Assembly (NCBI GenBank): GCA_963544155.1
Contig: CAUUDW010000014.1
Location: 1 to 12,971 of the forward strand
Source of the DNA: Nanoperiomorbus sp963544155
GTDB lineage: Bacteria > Patescibacteriota > Saccharimonadia > Saccharimonadales > Saccharimonadaceae
Direction: 5' to 3'
Length of the DNA: 12,971 bases
Shown: in pieces, positions 7,036-12,971 of the stretch
Position numbering within the stretch: the stretch's first letter is position 1
Layout: each line of letters opens with the position of its first letter
The notes under the pieces: model-generated
The model's database searches: none
Seen by the model: the letters and a program-made list of their open reading frames with translations, nothing else
Told to the model about the DNA's origin: nothing
Translations under genes and position numbers: made by a program

Positions 7036-8802
7036 ATGGCAATCCTGACCGACGAGTCTCGTGCTAAGATTGAGGCCTACTTTATAGAAGCAGGCCTTTT
7101 TACCGATGACCAGCTGGAGCATTTTCGTCGCAAGGCACAGGCAGAGAATGAGCCTCTCTTTGCTTATCTGATGCGAGAGGAGATCATTAATGACGAGCAG
7201 CTAGCTGAGGCGACGGCTCGCACCAGTGGTACGCCTTATGTTAACTTGTCGCACGCTATCATCGATAGTAGTGTCTTAGCACTTCTACCGATGGAGGTGG
7301 CGCAACGTTTCATGGCCGTGCCATTGGGTGAGACTAACGAGGGTGGGGCAGAGCGCTTGGCGGTCGCCATGCTTGATGCTAATAACGTCCAGGCAGTTGA
7401 CTTCTTGTCGAATACTATTGGTCGTCCGATCAAGGTCTATATGGCGAGTGAATCGGGCATCAATAACGTCCTGTCGCAGTACCGGATGGATGTTGATGAA
7501 GGCGTCCGAGCTTCGCTTGACAGTAATGCTCCTAAGATCACCAGCAACGCTCAGGTGATCGTCCAGGATTCGCCGATCTCTAAGGTGCTGAACCAGCTCC
7601 TTGAGTATGCTCAGCGGGTTCGAGCCTCAGATATTCACATCGAGCCGAGTGAGAATCAGCTAACCATTCGTTGTCGGATTGACGGCGTACTCCGAGTGGT
7701 GATGGTTCTACCTAAGTCAACTGAGGCGGCGCTAGTCTCTCGGATCAAGATCTTATCTAATCTCAAGATTGACGAGCACCGCAAGCCGCAGGATGGTCAG
7801 TTCACTGTCATGGTCGGCGAGAAAGAAGTTGACCTTCGTATCGCCATCTCGCCGGTCGTCTGGGGTGAGCAGGTGGTGATCCGCTTGCTGGATAAGTCAG
7901 GTAGCACCTTTAAGCTGGAGGATATGGGCTATGCTAGCCGAGCTCTCCGGATGATTCGACGGGGGATTGCTCGGCCTAATGGCATGATTCTGACCTCCGG
8001 GCCGACCGGCTCAGGCAAGTCGACCTCGCTCTACGCTCTGGTTCAAGAGATCTATAGCGAGAAGATCAATATCGTCACCCTGGAGGATCCGGTCGAGTAC
8101 AAGATGGAGGGGGTGAATCAGATTCAGGTTAATCCCGCCGTTGGGCTGACCTTTGCTAATGGACTACGCTCTATCCTGCGCCAAGACCCTGATGTCGTTC
8201 TGGTCGGCGAGATCCGAGATAGCGAGACGGCTAACCTGGCGGTTCAGGCGGCTCTGACCGGACACCTCGTTCTCTCGACTCTACACACCAACTCGGCGGC
8301 TGGCATCTTGCCCCGTCTGCTGGATATGGGGGTAGAGCCGTTCCTGATCGCTTCGACGATCAATACGGTCATCGGTCAGCGTCTGGTTCGTCGAGTCTCG
8401 GCAGATAAAGAGTCGTACCAGAGTGACCCGCTACAGACTGAGATGATCAGAAACGTGGTCGGGCCGCTCCTGCCGAGGACACCGGCCGAGATTCAGACGA
8501 TCGGTCAGGACTTAGGCTATGCTAATCTGCCCCTGCAGGATTCGGCTTCTTTTACTCTGGTCAAGGGTAAGGAGACAGCCACTACGCCGGGCGGCTTCAA
8601 GGGTCGGATGGGCCTCTACGAGGTGATGGAAGTGACCGACGAAGTGCAGAAGCTGATCATCGGGCATGCTACCTCCAGCCAGATTCAGCAACTGGGTATC
8701 GCTCAGGGGATGGTCCCGATGCACCAAGATGGCTTCCTCAAGGCGCTGACCGGGCAGACTACCATCGAGGAAGTTAACCGAGTGGCGGCTAATATTGCAT
8801 AA
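7036..8802 (+). CDS. pilB: Type IV pilus extension ATPase PilB
   Basis: PilB is a hexameric cytoplasmic GspE/PulE-family ATPase that drives pilin polymerisation. At 588 residues it has the full length: an N-terminal MshEN-type domain (about 1-150), a second N-terminal domain with the SDIHIEP motif, and the RecA-like core. Walker A is GPTGSGKST (322-330), the Asp box is LEDPVEY, Walker B is DPDVVLVGEIRD (384-395, E392) and the His box is TGHLVLSTLHTN. The four-cysteine zinc motif usual near GYxGRxGIYE is absent; the equivalent stretch reads TTPGGFKGRMGLYEVMEV. The ribosome-binding site is poor (AGGTGG 1 nt before the ATG), so translation probably couples to the preceding ORF, whose stop lies 5 nt upstream. 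Confidence 0.95.
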   Translation: MAILTDESRAKIEAYFIEAGLFTDDQLEHFRRKAQAENEPLFAYLMREEIINDEQLAEATARTSGTPYVNLSHAIIDSSVLALLPMEVAQRFMAVPLGETNEGGAERLAVAMLDANNVQAVDFLSNTIGRPIKVYMASESGINNVLSQYRMDVDEGVRASLDSNAPKITSNAQVIVQDSPISKVLNQLLEYAQRVRASDIHIEPSENQLTIRCRIDGVLRVVMVLPKSTEAALVSRIKILSNLKIDEHRKPQDGQFTVMVGEKEVDLRIAISPVVWGEQVVIRLLDKSGSTFKLEDMGYASRALRMIRRGIARPNGMILTSGPTGSGKSTSLYALVQEIYSEKINIVTLEDPVEYKMEGVNQIQVNPAVGLTFANGLRSILRQDPDVVLVGEIRDSETANLAVQAALTGHLVLSTLHTNSAAGILPRLLDMGVEPFLIASTINTVIGQRLVRRVSADKESYQSDPLQTEMIRNVVGPLLPRTPAEIQTIGQDLGYANLPLQDSASFTLVKGKETATTPGGFKGRMGLYEVMEVTDEVQKLIIGHATSSQIQQLGIAQGMVPMHQDGFLKALTGQTTIEEVNRVAANIA

Positions 8803-8812
8803 AGCATGAGCA

Positions 8813-8821
8813 TGATATAAT
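8813..8821 (+). promoter_or_regulatory. Internal extended -10 promoter before pilT
   Basis: TGATATAAT, an extended -10 (TGn plus a perfect TATAAT), lies in the 41-nt gap between pilB and pilT. A clear -35 is not visible (TTGCAT at 8795-8800 is the best candidate). It could give pilT and later genes independent expression. An AGGGAGG site (8833-8839) follows, 4 nt before the pilT ATG. Confidence 0.45.
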
Positions 8822-8843
8822 TAAAAACGAATAGGGAGGCATA

Positions 8844-9908
8844 ATGGATAACATCAGAATAGAAATGCTGCTGCAGGAGGTCATCAACCAGCACGCCAGT
8901 GACCTGCACCTGCAAGTAGGCTTACCGCCGATGCTTCGGATCGACGGAGCATTGACGCCGGTGGCCAATACACCGTCGCTGGATGTCGAGACGACAGAGC
9001 GCTTGATCTTCAGCATCTTGGATAACGAGCAGAAGCAGATCCTGCTCAAGGACAAGGAGTTTGACTTCTCCTTTGCCTTCGGTGACCTCGGTCGTTTCCG
9101 AGTCAACGCCTTTCACGAGCGGGGTAATATCGCTGCCGCTATGCGTCTTATCCCGAATGATATTCCGACCTTGGCTGAGCTTGGCTTGCCGGCGGTCGTC
9201 GAATCATTTGCCGATTATCCTCGGGGGCTGGTCTTAGTCACCGGGCCGACCGGCTCGGGTAAGTCGACCACCTTAGCGGCGTTACTGGACAAGATCAACT
9301 CCGAGCGGAGCGAGCATATCATCACTATCGAGGATCCGATCGAGTTCACCCACAAGTCGAAGCGTTCGGTGATCGTTCAGCGAGAGGTCCACTACGACAC
9401 CTACTCCTTTAGCGCCGCCTTACGTTCCGCCTTACGAGAAGACCCGGACGTCGTCTTGATCGGTGAGATGCGTGACCTGGAGACGATCAGCGCCGCCATC
9501 ACCATCGCCGAGACGGGACACTTGGTCTTCGCCACCTTGCACACCAACAGCGCTTCCCAGTCGATCGACCGGATGGTCAATGTCTTCCCGCCACATCAGC
9601 AGCCTCAGATCAAAGCCCAGCTGGGCAATATGCTGATGGCGATCTGTTCGCAGCGTTTGATTCCGGCTATCGGAGGTGGACGCTTGGTCTCAGCCGAGAT
9701 CTTAGTCGCTAACCCGGCTGTCCGTAATATCATCCGTGAAGGCAAGTCACATCAGCTCGACCAGGTCATCCAGACCAGTGCCAAGGAAGGCATGCAGTCG
9801 ATGGATCGCACCCTGGTACAGCTGGTTCAGTCCGGTCAGATTACTTATGACGAAGCGAAGAATTACGCTGTTGACTTAGATGATCTTAATCGAATGATGA
9901 GGGGGTAG
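8844..9908 (+). CDS. pilT: Type IV pilus retraction ATPase PilT
   Basis: PilT is a hexameric ATPase that depolymerises the pilus and powers retraction and twitching. The 354 residues contain a PAS-like N-terminal domain with ASDLHLQVGLPPMLRIDG, Walker A GPTGSGKST (134-142), the Asp box IEDPIEF, Walker B DPDVVLIGEMRD (200-211, E208), the His box TGHLVFATLHTN and the PilT signature AVRNIIRE (292-299; consensus AIRNLIRE) needed for retraction in known PilTs. The signature and the lack of an MshEN domain distinguish it from PilB. The start is supported by AGGGAGG 4 nt upstream. It belongs to the operon but has a possible promoter of its own. Confidence 0.95.
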   Translation: MDNIRIEMLLQEVINQHASDLHLQVGLPPMLRIDGALTPVANTPSLDVETTERLIFSILDNEQKQILLKDKEFDFSFAFGDLGRFRVNAFHERGNIAAAMRLIPNDIPTLAELGLPAVVESFADYPRGLVLVTGPTGSGKSTTLAALLDKINSERSEHIITIEDPIEFTHKSKRSVIVQREVHYDTYSFSAALRSALREDPDVVLIGEMRDLETISAAITIAETGHLVFATLHTNSASQSIDRMVNVFPPHQQPQIKAQLGNMLMAICSQRLIPAIGGGRLVSAEILVANPAVRNIIREGKSHQLDQVIQTSAKEGMQSMDRTLVQLVQSGQITYDEAKNYAVDLDDLNRMMRG

Positions 9909-9914
9909 AGACCG

Positions 9915-11123
9915 GTGATTACTTTTCGATATAAAGCTCGTAATACCGCCACCGGTAAGATCGAGAAGAGTACTGTCCAGGGCAATAGTGAGTCGGCGGC
10001 GGCTAAGTTGCTAATGGCGCAGGGGTTAGTTCCCCTGGAGATGACCCCGGCTAGCGAGGAGGGGCTTCTCTCCGGTCTGCGCAAGCGGGTCAGCCCGAAA
10101 GAGCTGGTCATCTTCACTCGTCAGCTGGCGACCATGCTGAATGCCGGCTTACCGCTGGCGCAGTCGCTGGCGACCGTCCAAGACCAGACCAGTAGCAAGA
10201 TGCTCAAGGTGATCGTCGCCGACCTGGTCGGCAGTATCAATGGCGGCATGCCTCTGTCTGATGCCATGGCGAAGTACCCGAAGGTCTTTAACCAGGTCTA
10301 TGTCGCTCTGGTGCGAGCCGGTGAGACTTCCGGTACGCTGGATCAGGCTCTGGCTCGCCTAGCTAACCAGCAGGAGCACGACTATGACCAGATCAGCAAG
10401 ATCAGGGGAGCGATGGTCTACCCGGCGATCGTCCTGGCGGTGATCGTAGCGGTGGTCATCTTCATGTTGGTTACCTTGATTCCACAGGTCTCCAGCATGT
10501 ACAAGGACTTAGGCAAGATGCTGCCGATCACTACTGAGATCTTGCTGGCTATCGTCAATTTCTTCGCTGCTTTCTGGTATATCATCATCGTGGCGCTGGG
10601 CGGGCTGATCTTCTTCGCTCGGCGTTGGCTGGCTACCAGTAGCGGGCGACGGGCTTGGGACTCCTTCAAGCTCAATGCGCCGATCTTTAATAGCTTGCTG
10701 CGCAAGATGTACATGGCTCGCTTCGCTCGGACGGCTCAGGTGCTGCTAAGCTCCGGCGTGTCGATGATCGAGACGCTGAAGATCTCATCAGAGGCGGTCA
10801 ATAACGTCCTCATCCGAGATGAGCTTCTCCAGGCGGTCAATAAGGTCAAGAACGGTAAAGCTCTCTCTGAGGCGCTGACGAACCAAGAGTACATCCTGCC
10901 TTTTGTGCCGCAGATGATCAAGATTGGCGAGTCGTCCGGTGGTATCGACGCTATGCTAGCCAAGATTGCCGACTACTACGACAAGGAGGTCGATAACGCC
11001 ATCGCCGCCATTTCCACCTTGATCGAGCCTGTCCTGATGATCTTGATGGCGATCATGATCGGCTTCATCGTCCTGGCGGTCTTGCTGCCGATCTACGGCT
11101 TGACCGATACTTCCAAACTCTAG
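9915..11123 (+). CDS. pilC: Type IV pilus platform protein PilC
   Basis: PilC is a GspF-family polytopic membrane protein that couples the PilB/PilT motors to the pilin. The 402 residues contain two GspF repeats. Each carries an FxRQLATMLNAGLPL / FARTAQVLLSSGVSM type motif, and a GETSG / GESSG motif marks each half. Membrane helices are at about 166-190, 210-235 and 370-395. The GTG start is supported by GAGGGGG about 9 nt upstream and by the canonical N-terminus MITFRYKARNTATGKI. It begins 6 nt after pilT ends. Length and motifs are normal for the family. Confidence 0.95.
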   Translation: MITFRYKARNTATGKIEKSTVQGNSESAAAKLLMAQGLVPLEMTPASEEGLLSGLRKRVSPKELVIFTRQLATMLNAGLPLAQSLATVQDQTSSKMLKVIVADLVGSINGGMPLSDAMAKYPKVFNQVYVALVRAGETSGTLDQALARLANQQEHDYDQISKIRGAMVYPAIVLAVIVAVVIFMLVTLIPQVSSMYKDLGKMLPITTEILLAIVNFFAAFWYIIIVALGGLIFFARRWLATSSGRRAWDSFKLNAPIFNSLLRKMYMARFARTAQVLLSSGVSMIETLKISSEAVNNVLIRDELLQAVNKVKNGKALSEALTNQEYILPFVPQMIKIGESSGGIDAMLAKIADYYDKEVDNAIAAISTLIEPVLMILMAIMIGFIVLAVLLPIYGLTDTSKL

Positions 11124-11144
11124 CTGATATTCCGCTGATAGTGC

Positions 11145-11172
11145 TTGTGTTTTCGTCAGCTTAGTATATAAT
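11145..11172 (+). promoter_or_regulatory. Promoter of the pilin gene
   Basis: A perfect TATAAT (11167-11172) has TTGTGT (11145-11150) 16 nt upstream. The predicted start near 11179 leaves a leader of about 35 nt with a GAAAGGA site (11195-11201) before the ATG at 11215. A separate promoter fits the high expression expected of the major subunit. Confidence 0.55.
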
Positions 11173-11214
11173 CAGACATGTAATAATTAATAAAGAAAGG
11201 ACATACAATCCAGT

Positions 11215-11697
11215 ATGAAAAAAACTGAAAAAGGTTTCACCATTATCGAGGTAGCCTTGGTCTTGGCCATCGGTGCTTTGATCTTCCTCGTGGTCTTCCT
11301 GGCTGTACCGGCTCTGCAGCGCAACCAGCGAAATGATGCCCGCAAGCGAGATATCAGCAACGTAGTTGAAGCGGTGTCGGATTATAGCTCTAATAATCCC
11401 GGAACCCAGCTGGAGGCAGGTAAAACTCAATACGAGGTAGGAAGTAACCCAGGTAATGCACTGACTAAATATATCGACACTTTGTCAAATAGCACTGACA
11501 AGGTTGTGACCAGTAATTCTGGTCAGGTGCCTGATTCAAACGACAATGCTAATACTGATACGATTACGGTGCAGGTTGGTTATAGATGCAACGGTCTTAG
11601 TAGTATTGTTAAGGGCACGATGCGTCAATCAGCTGTGCTTGGTGTAATGGAGCAGTCTGGTGGCAAGAGGTCTGTCTACTGCCAGGATGCCAGCTAA
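11215..11697 (+). CDS. Type IV prepilin, probable major pilin
   Basis: This is a type IV prepilin of 160 residues. The short basic leader MKKTEKG ends at the prepilin peptidase site (G7/F8), followed by FTIIEV with the conserved Glu at mature position 5 and a hydrophobic helix (about residues 8-36). Next come a charged amphipathic helix (QRNQRNDARKRDISNVVEAV) and a variable globular head. Two cysteines, C125 and C156, could form the C-terminal disulfide loop typical of type IV pilins. It is transcribed from its own promoter and followed by a strong terminator, which suggests it is the major subunit. The head region is richer in A/T (22 of 60 bases G/C at 11461-11520) than the conserved N-terminal region (35 of 60 at 11281-11340). 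Confidence 0.9.
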   Translation: MKKTEKGFTIIEVALVLAIGALIFLVVFLAVPALQRNQRNDARKRDISNVVEAVSDYSSNNPGTQLEAGKTQYEVGSNPGNALTKYIDTLSNSTDKVVTSNSGQVPDSNDNANTDTITVQVGYRCNGLSSIVKGTMRQSAVLGVMEQSGGKRSVYCQDAS

Positions 11698-11724
11698 TCT
11701 TGTCTAAGTATTAGCCTGAGCTAT

Positions 11725-11757
11725 ACCTCCTTATCCTCTCGGGATAGGGAGGTTTTA
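11725..11757 (+). terminator. Rho-independent terminator after the pilin gene
   Basis: A 12-bp stem (11725-11736 with 11742-11753, one G-T wobble) has a 5-nt loop TCTCG and runs directly into a T-rich stretch (GGTTTTAG). It lies 28 nt after the pilin stop and should insulate the pilin transcript from pilD. Confidence 0.85.
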
Positions 11758-11764
11758 GCTTTAC

Positions 11765-11773
11765 TGCTATAAT
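11765..11773 (+). promoter_or_regulatory. Extended -10 promoter of pilD
   Basis: TGCTATAAT is a perfect extended -10 element. The ATG at 11780 begins 6 nt after it, about where transcription should start, so the mRNA is predicted to be leaderless. There is no Shine-Dalgarno sequence between box and start and no clear -35, which extended -10 promoters often lack. Confidence 0.6.
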
Positions 11774-11779
11774 GTGCTT

Positions 11780-12664
11780 ATGCAAGTAATGATCTTTTAC
11801 TACTTCTCGCTGGCTCTTCTCGGGGCGATCATGGGCTCGTTCGTCGGCGCTCTGACTTGGCGGATGAAGCGGGGGCTCAACTGGCTGAGTGGACGGAGCG
11901 AGTGTGAGCACTGCCACCATCGCCTTGCCCCGACCGACATGATCCCGATCATCTCGTACCTGGGGCTGGGTGGGCGTTGTCGCTACTGTCACAAGCGGAT
12001 CGGACGGCTGGCGCTCCGGCTGGAGGTGCTGACCTGTCTCAGCTTCGTCCTCTCCGGTGCGCTCTTTCCCTCGGTGCTGGAGCATGCTTGGCGTGACCCG
12101 AGCATTACCCTGGGGATTGCTTGTACCCCCACCGGTATTTGGTGTCGTTCGTCGGGATTGGCTTGGCTGGCTTTCGGGCTGTGGCTGGCTTGTCTAGTGC
12201 TGATGGTCGCTCTCTTCGTCTATGACCTGCGCTGGCGCAAGCTACCGAACCGCCTAGTCTTCCCTCTGATCGGGCTCAGCCTGGTCTACTCACTGGTGAC
12301 CTTGCCGGTGCTACACGGTGGTGGGACAGGGGGCTGGCTGATGGCGGTGGCCGGCGGTATGGCGCCGATCGCCGGCATCTATGGCACTATCTACTTGGCT
12401 TCTCGGGGCAAGTTGGTCGGGCTGGGTGATGTCAAGCTGGGGCTGGCGATTGGCCTCTTGGTGTCACAGTGGTGGCTGGGGCTGGTCATTCTTTTCCTGG
12501 CAAACTTACTGGCGACGCTGGTCTCTCTGCCGGCGCTTCTACGCCACCGGCTCAAGCGTACCAGCTCCATCCCCTTCGGCCCTTATCTGATAGTAGCTAC
12601 CTATCTGGTCTTCCTGCTCAGCTGGCTAATCCAACCCACCCTCCAGTCCTTCTTTGCGCTATAG
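11780..12664 (+). CDS. pilD: Prepilin peptidase / N-methyltransferase PilD
   Basis: PilD is a membrane aspartic peptidase (family A24) that cleaves the prepilin after the G of KG/F and methylates the new N-terminus. The 294 residues show the N-terminal zinc-binding pair CEHC (C42, C45) and CRYC (C67, C70), and the catalytic aspartates D149 (VYDLRWRKLPN) and D217 in GLGDVKLG. About seven to eight membrane helices are visible. I chose ATG 11780 over GTG 11774 because the latter abuts the TATAAT box. Between C70 and D149 is an insertion-like stretch (about 95-125, PSVLEHAWRDPSITLGIACTP) with an extra cysteine. Its substrate is presumably the pilin encoded just upstream. Confidence 0.92.
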   Translation: MQVMIFYYFSLALLGAIMGSFVGALTWRMKRGLNWLSGRSECEHCHHRLAPTDMIPIISYLGLGGRCRYCHKRIGRLALRLEVLTCLSFVLSGALFPSVLEHAWRDPSITLGIACTPTGIWCRSSGLAWLAFGLWLACLVLMVALFVYDLRWRKLPNRLVFPLIGLSLVYSLVTLPVLHGGGTGGWLMAVAGGMAPIAGIYGTIYLASRGKLVGLGDVKLGLAIGLLVSQWWLGLVILFLANLLATLVSLPALLRHRLKRTSSIPFGPYLIVATYLVFLLSWLIQPTLQSFFAL

Positions 12665-12708
12665 TATCAGCAGAATCCGTAATTTCCCTCCACATATAGC
12701 TCTTCTCT

Positions 12709-12822
12709 GTACGAGTAGTACAGGTGGTCTCCTCAGGCTTGGCACCGTATAAACTACCACGTGCACTGGTAAGCTTACTGCTATATCAACAGCCTTCGTC
12801 AACCACACTGTACTACTCGTAC
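12709..12822. ncRNA. Possible structured RNA with a 20-bp closing stem
   Basis: The arm GTACGAGTAGTACAG plus GTGGT (12709-12728) is complementary to 12802-12822 with only A12807 bulged, giving 20 bp. Inside are AGGCT/AGCCT (12735-12739 with 12791-12795) and TACCA/TGGTA (12755-12759 with 12767-12771), the latter closing a 7-nt loop. No promoter or T-run fixes the strand, and I recognise no known RNA family. It could also be a DNA-level palindrome or an IS or terminator relic. Confidence 0.4.
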
Positions 12823-12881
12823 CAGGAGTGTCTATCTTCAACTGAGGTTGAACTAAGTAATAAGACCAGGGAAATTACATA

Positions 12882-12887
12882 TATAAT
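12882..12887 (+). promoter_or_regulatory. Candidate -10 box for a downstream transcript
   Basis: A perfect TATAAT lies in AT-rich sequence about 5-10 nt before the complementary segments at 12892-12955. No convincing -35 and no TGn extension are seen. If real, it would drive whatever lies beyond the window. Confidence 0.3.
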
Positions 12888-12971
12888 CATCAGCGCACCA
12901 AAGGGTGTCTTTTGTCCTTCACTCTATTAGTCATTTCCTGAAGACTGTGTGCGCTTGAAGCTCAGCAGCAC

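Larger units (their letters stand above)
12665..12971. other. Intergenic region without a protein gene
   Basis: These 307 nt after pilD contain no reading frame with a credible start and recognisable product on either strand. They hold a long inverted repeat (12709-12822), a TATAAT box (12882-12887) and a second set of complementary segments (12892-12955), each listed or discussed separately. Confidence 0.6.

Noticed and set aside
12659..12841. 60-codon - strand frame after pilD with a TTG start
   Set aside because: No ribosome-binding site or known motif, it overlaps the long inverted repeat, and upstream the frame soon meets a stop.
12724..12930. 68-codon + strand frame after pilD
   Set aside because: It crosses both complementary-segment regions, has no plausible ribosome-binding site and resembles no family.
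12892..12955. tRNA gene suggested by a 7-bp outer stem
   Set aside because: The span is only 64 nt and lacks D-loop, anticodon and T-loop consensus positions.
1..12971. CRISPR array or other regularly spaced repeats
   Set aside because: No unit of 20 or more bases recurs at regular spacing anywhere in the window.

Overview
The window joins two stretches of very different character. The right-hand two thirds (about 4020-12664) is a complete type IV pilus (T4P) operon in GC-rich DNA (for example 37 of 60 bases G/C at 9241-9300), ordered pilM-pilN-pilO-small membrane ORF-pilB-pilT-pilC-pilin-pilD, all on the + strand. There is no secretin gene (pilQ), no PilP lipoprotein and no outer-membrane component, which suggests a monoderm envelope. 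This order, the single prepilin, the Ser-rich PilN/PilO and the IS30-type transposase fit a Candidatus Saccharibacteria (TM7) / Patescibacteria genome. TGA ends pilN and pilO in the right places, so the UGA=Gly code of Gracilibacteria and Absconditabacteria is excluded. The phylum call is inference; a search with PilB or PilT would settle it.

The left part (1-3315) is AT-rich (19 of 60 bases G/C at 61-120) and carries a tight two-gene operon: an AAA+ ATPase with a C-terminal helix-turn-helix, overlapping by 8 nt a 744-residue subtilisin-like (S8) protease. This is the architecture of IetA/IetS, known as a plasmid-stability toxin-antitoxin pair on Agrobacterium pTi and reported in surveys of phage-defence systems. 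Both genes use the same perfect AAGGAGG ribosome-binding site at the same 9-nt distance, unlike the weaker or absent sites of the pilus genes, so the module looks horizontally acquired.

Between them, on the - strand (about 3316-3972), lies a truncated IS30-family transposase that keeps its DNA-binding half but has lost the DDE catalytic core. Its start codon sits in one arm of an 87-nt imperfect palindrome. The fragment abuts the stop codon of the protease gene and ends just upstream of the pilM promoter, so it marks the boundary of the acquired segment.

The pilus genes form one machine: PilM, PilN and PilO make the inner-membrane alignment complex, PilB and PilT power extension and retraction, PilC is the platform protein, the pilin is the fibre subunit and PilD matures it. 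pilM, pilT, the pilin and pilD each have a visible TATAAT box. At pilM and pilD the box lies only 6-9 nt before the start codon, which predicts leaderless mRNAs. A strong terminator separates the pilin from pilD. The last 307 nt hold no credible protein gene but contain a long inverted repeat that could fold into a branched RNA, and possibly the start of a second structured element cut by the window edge.
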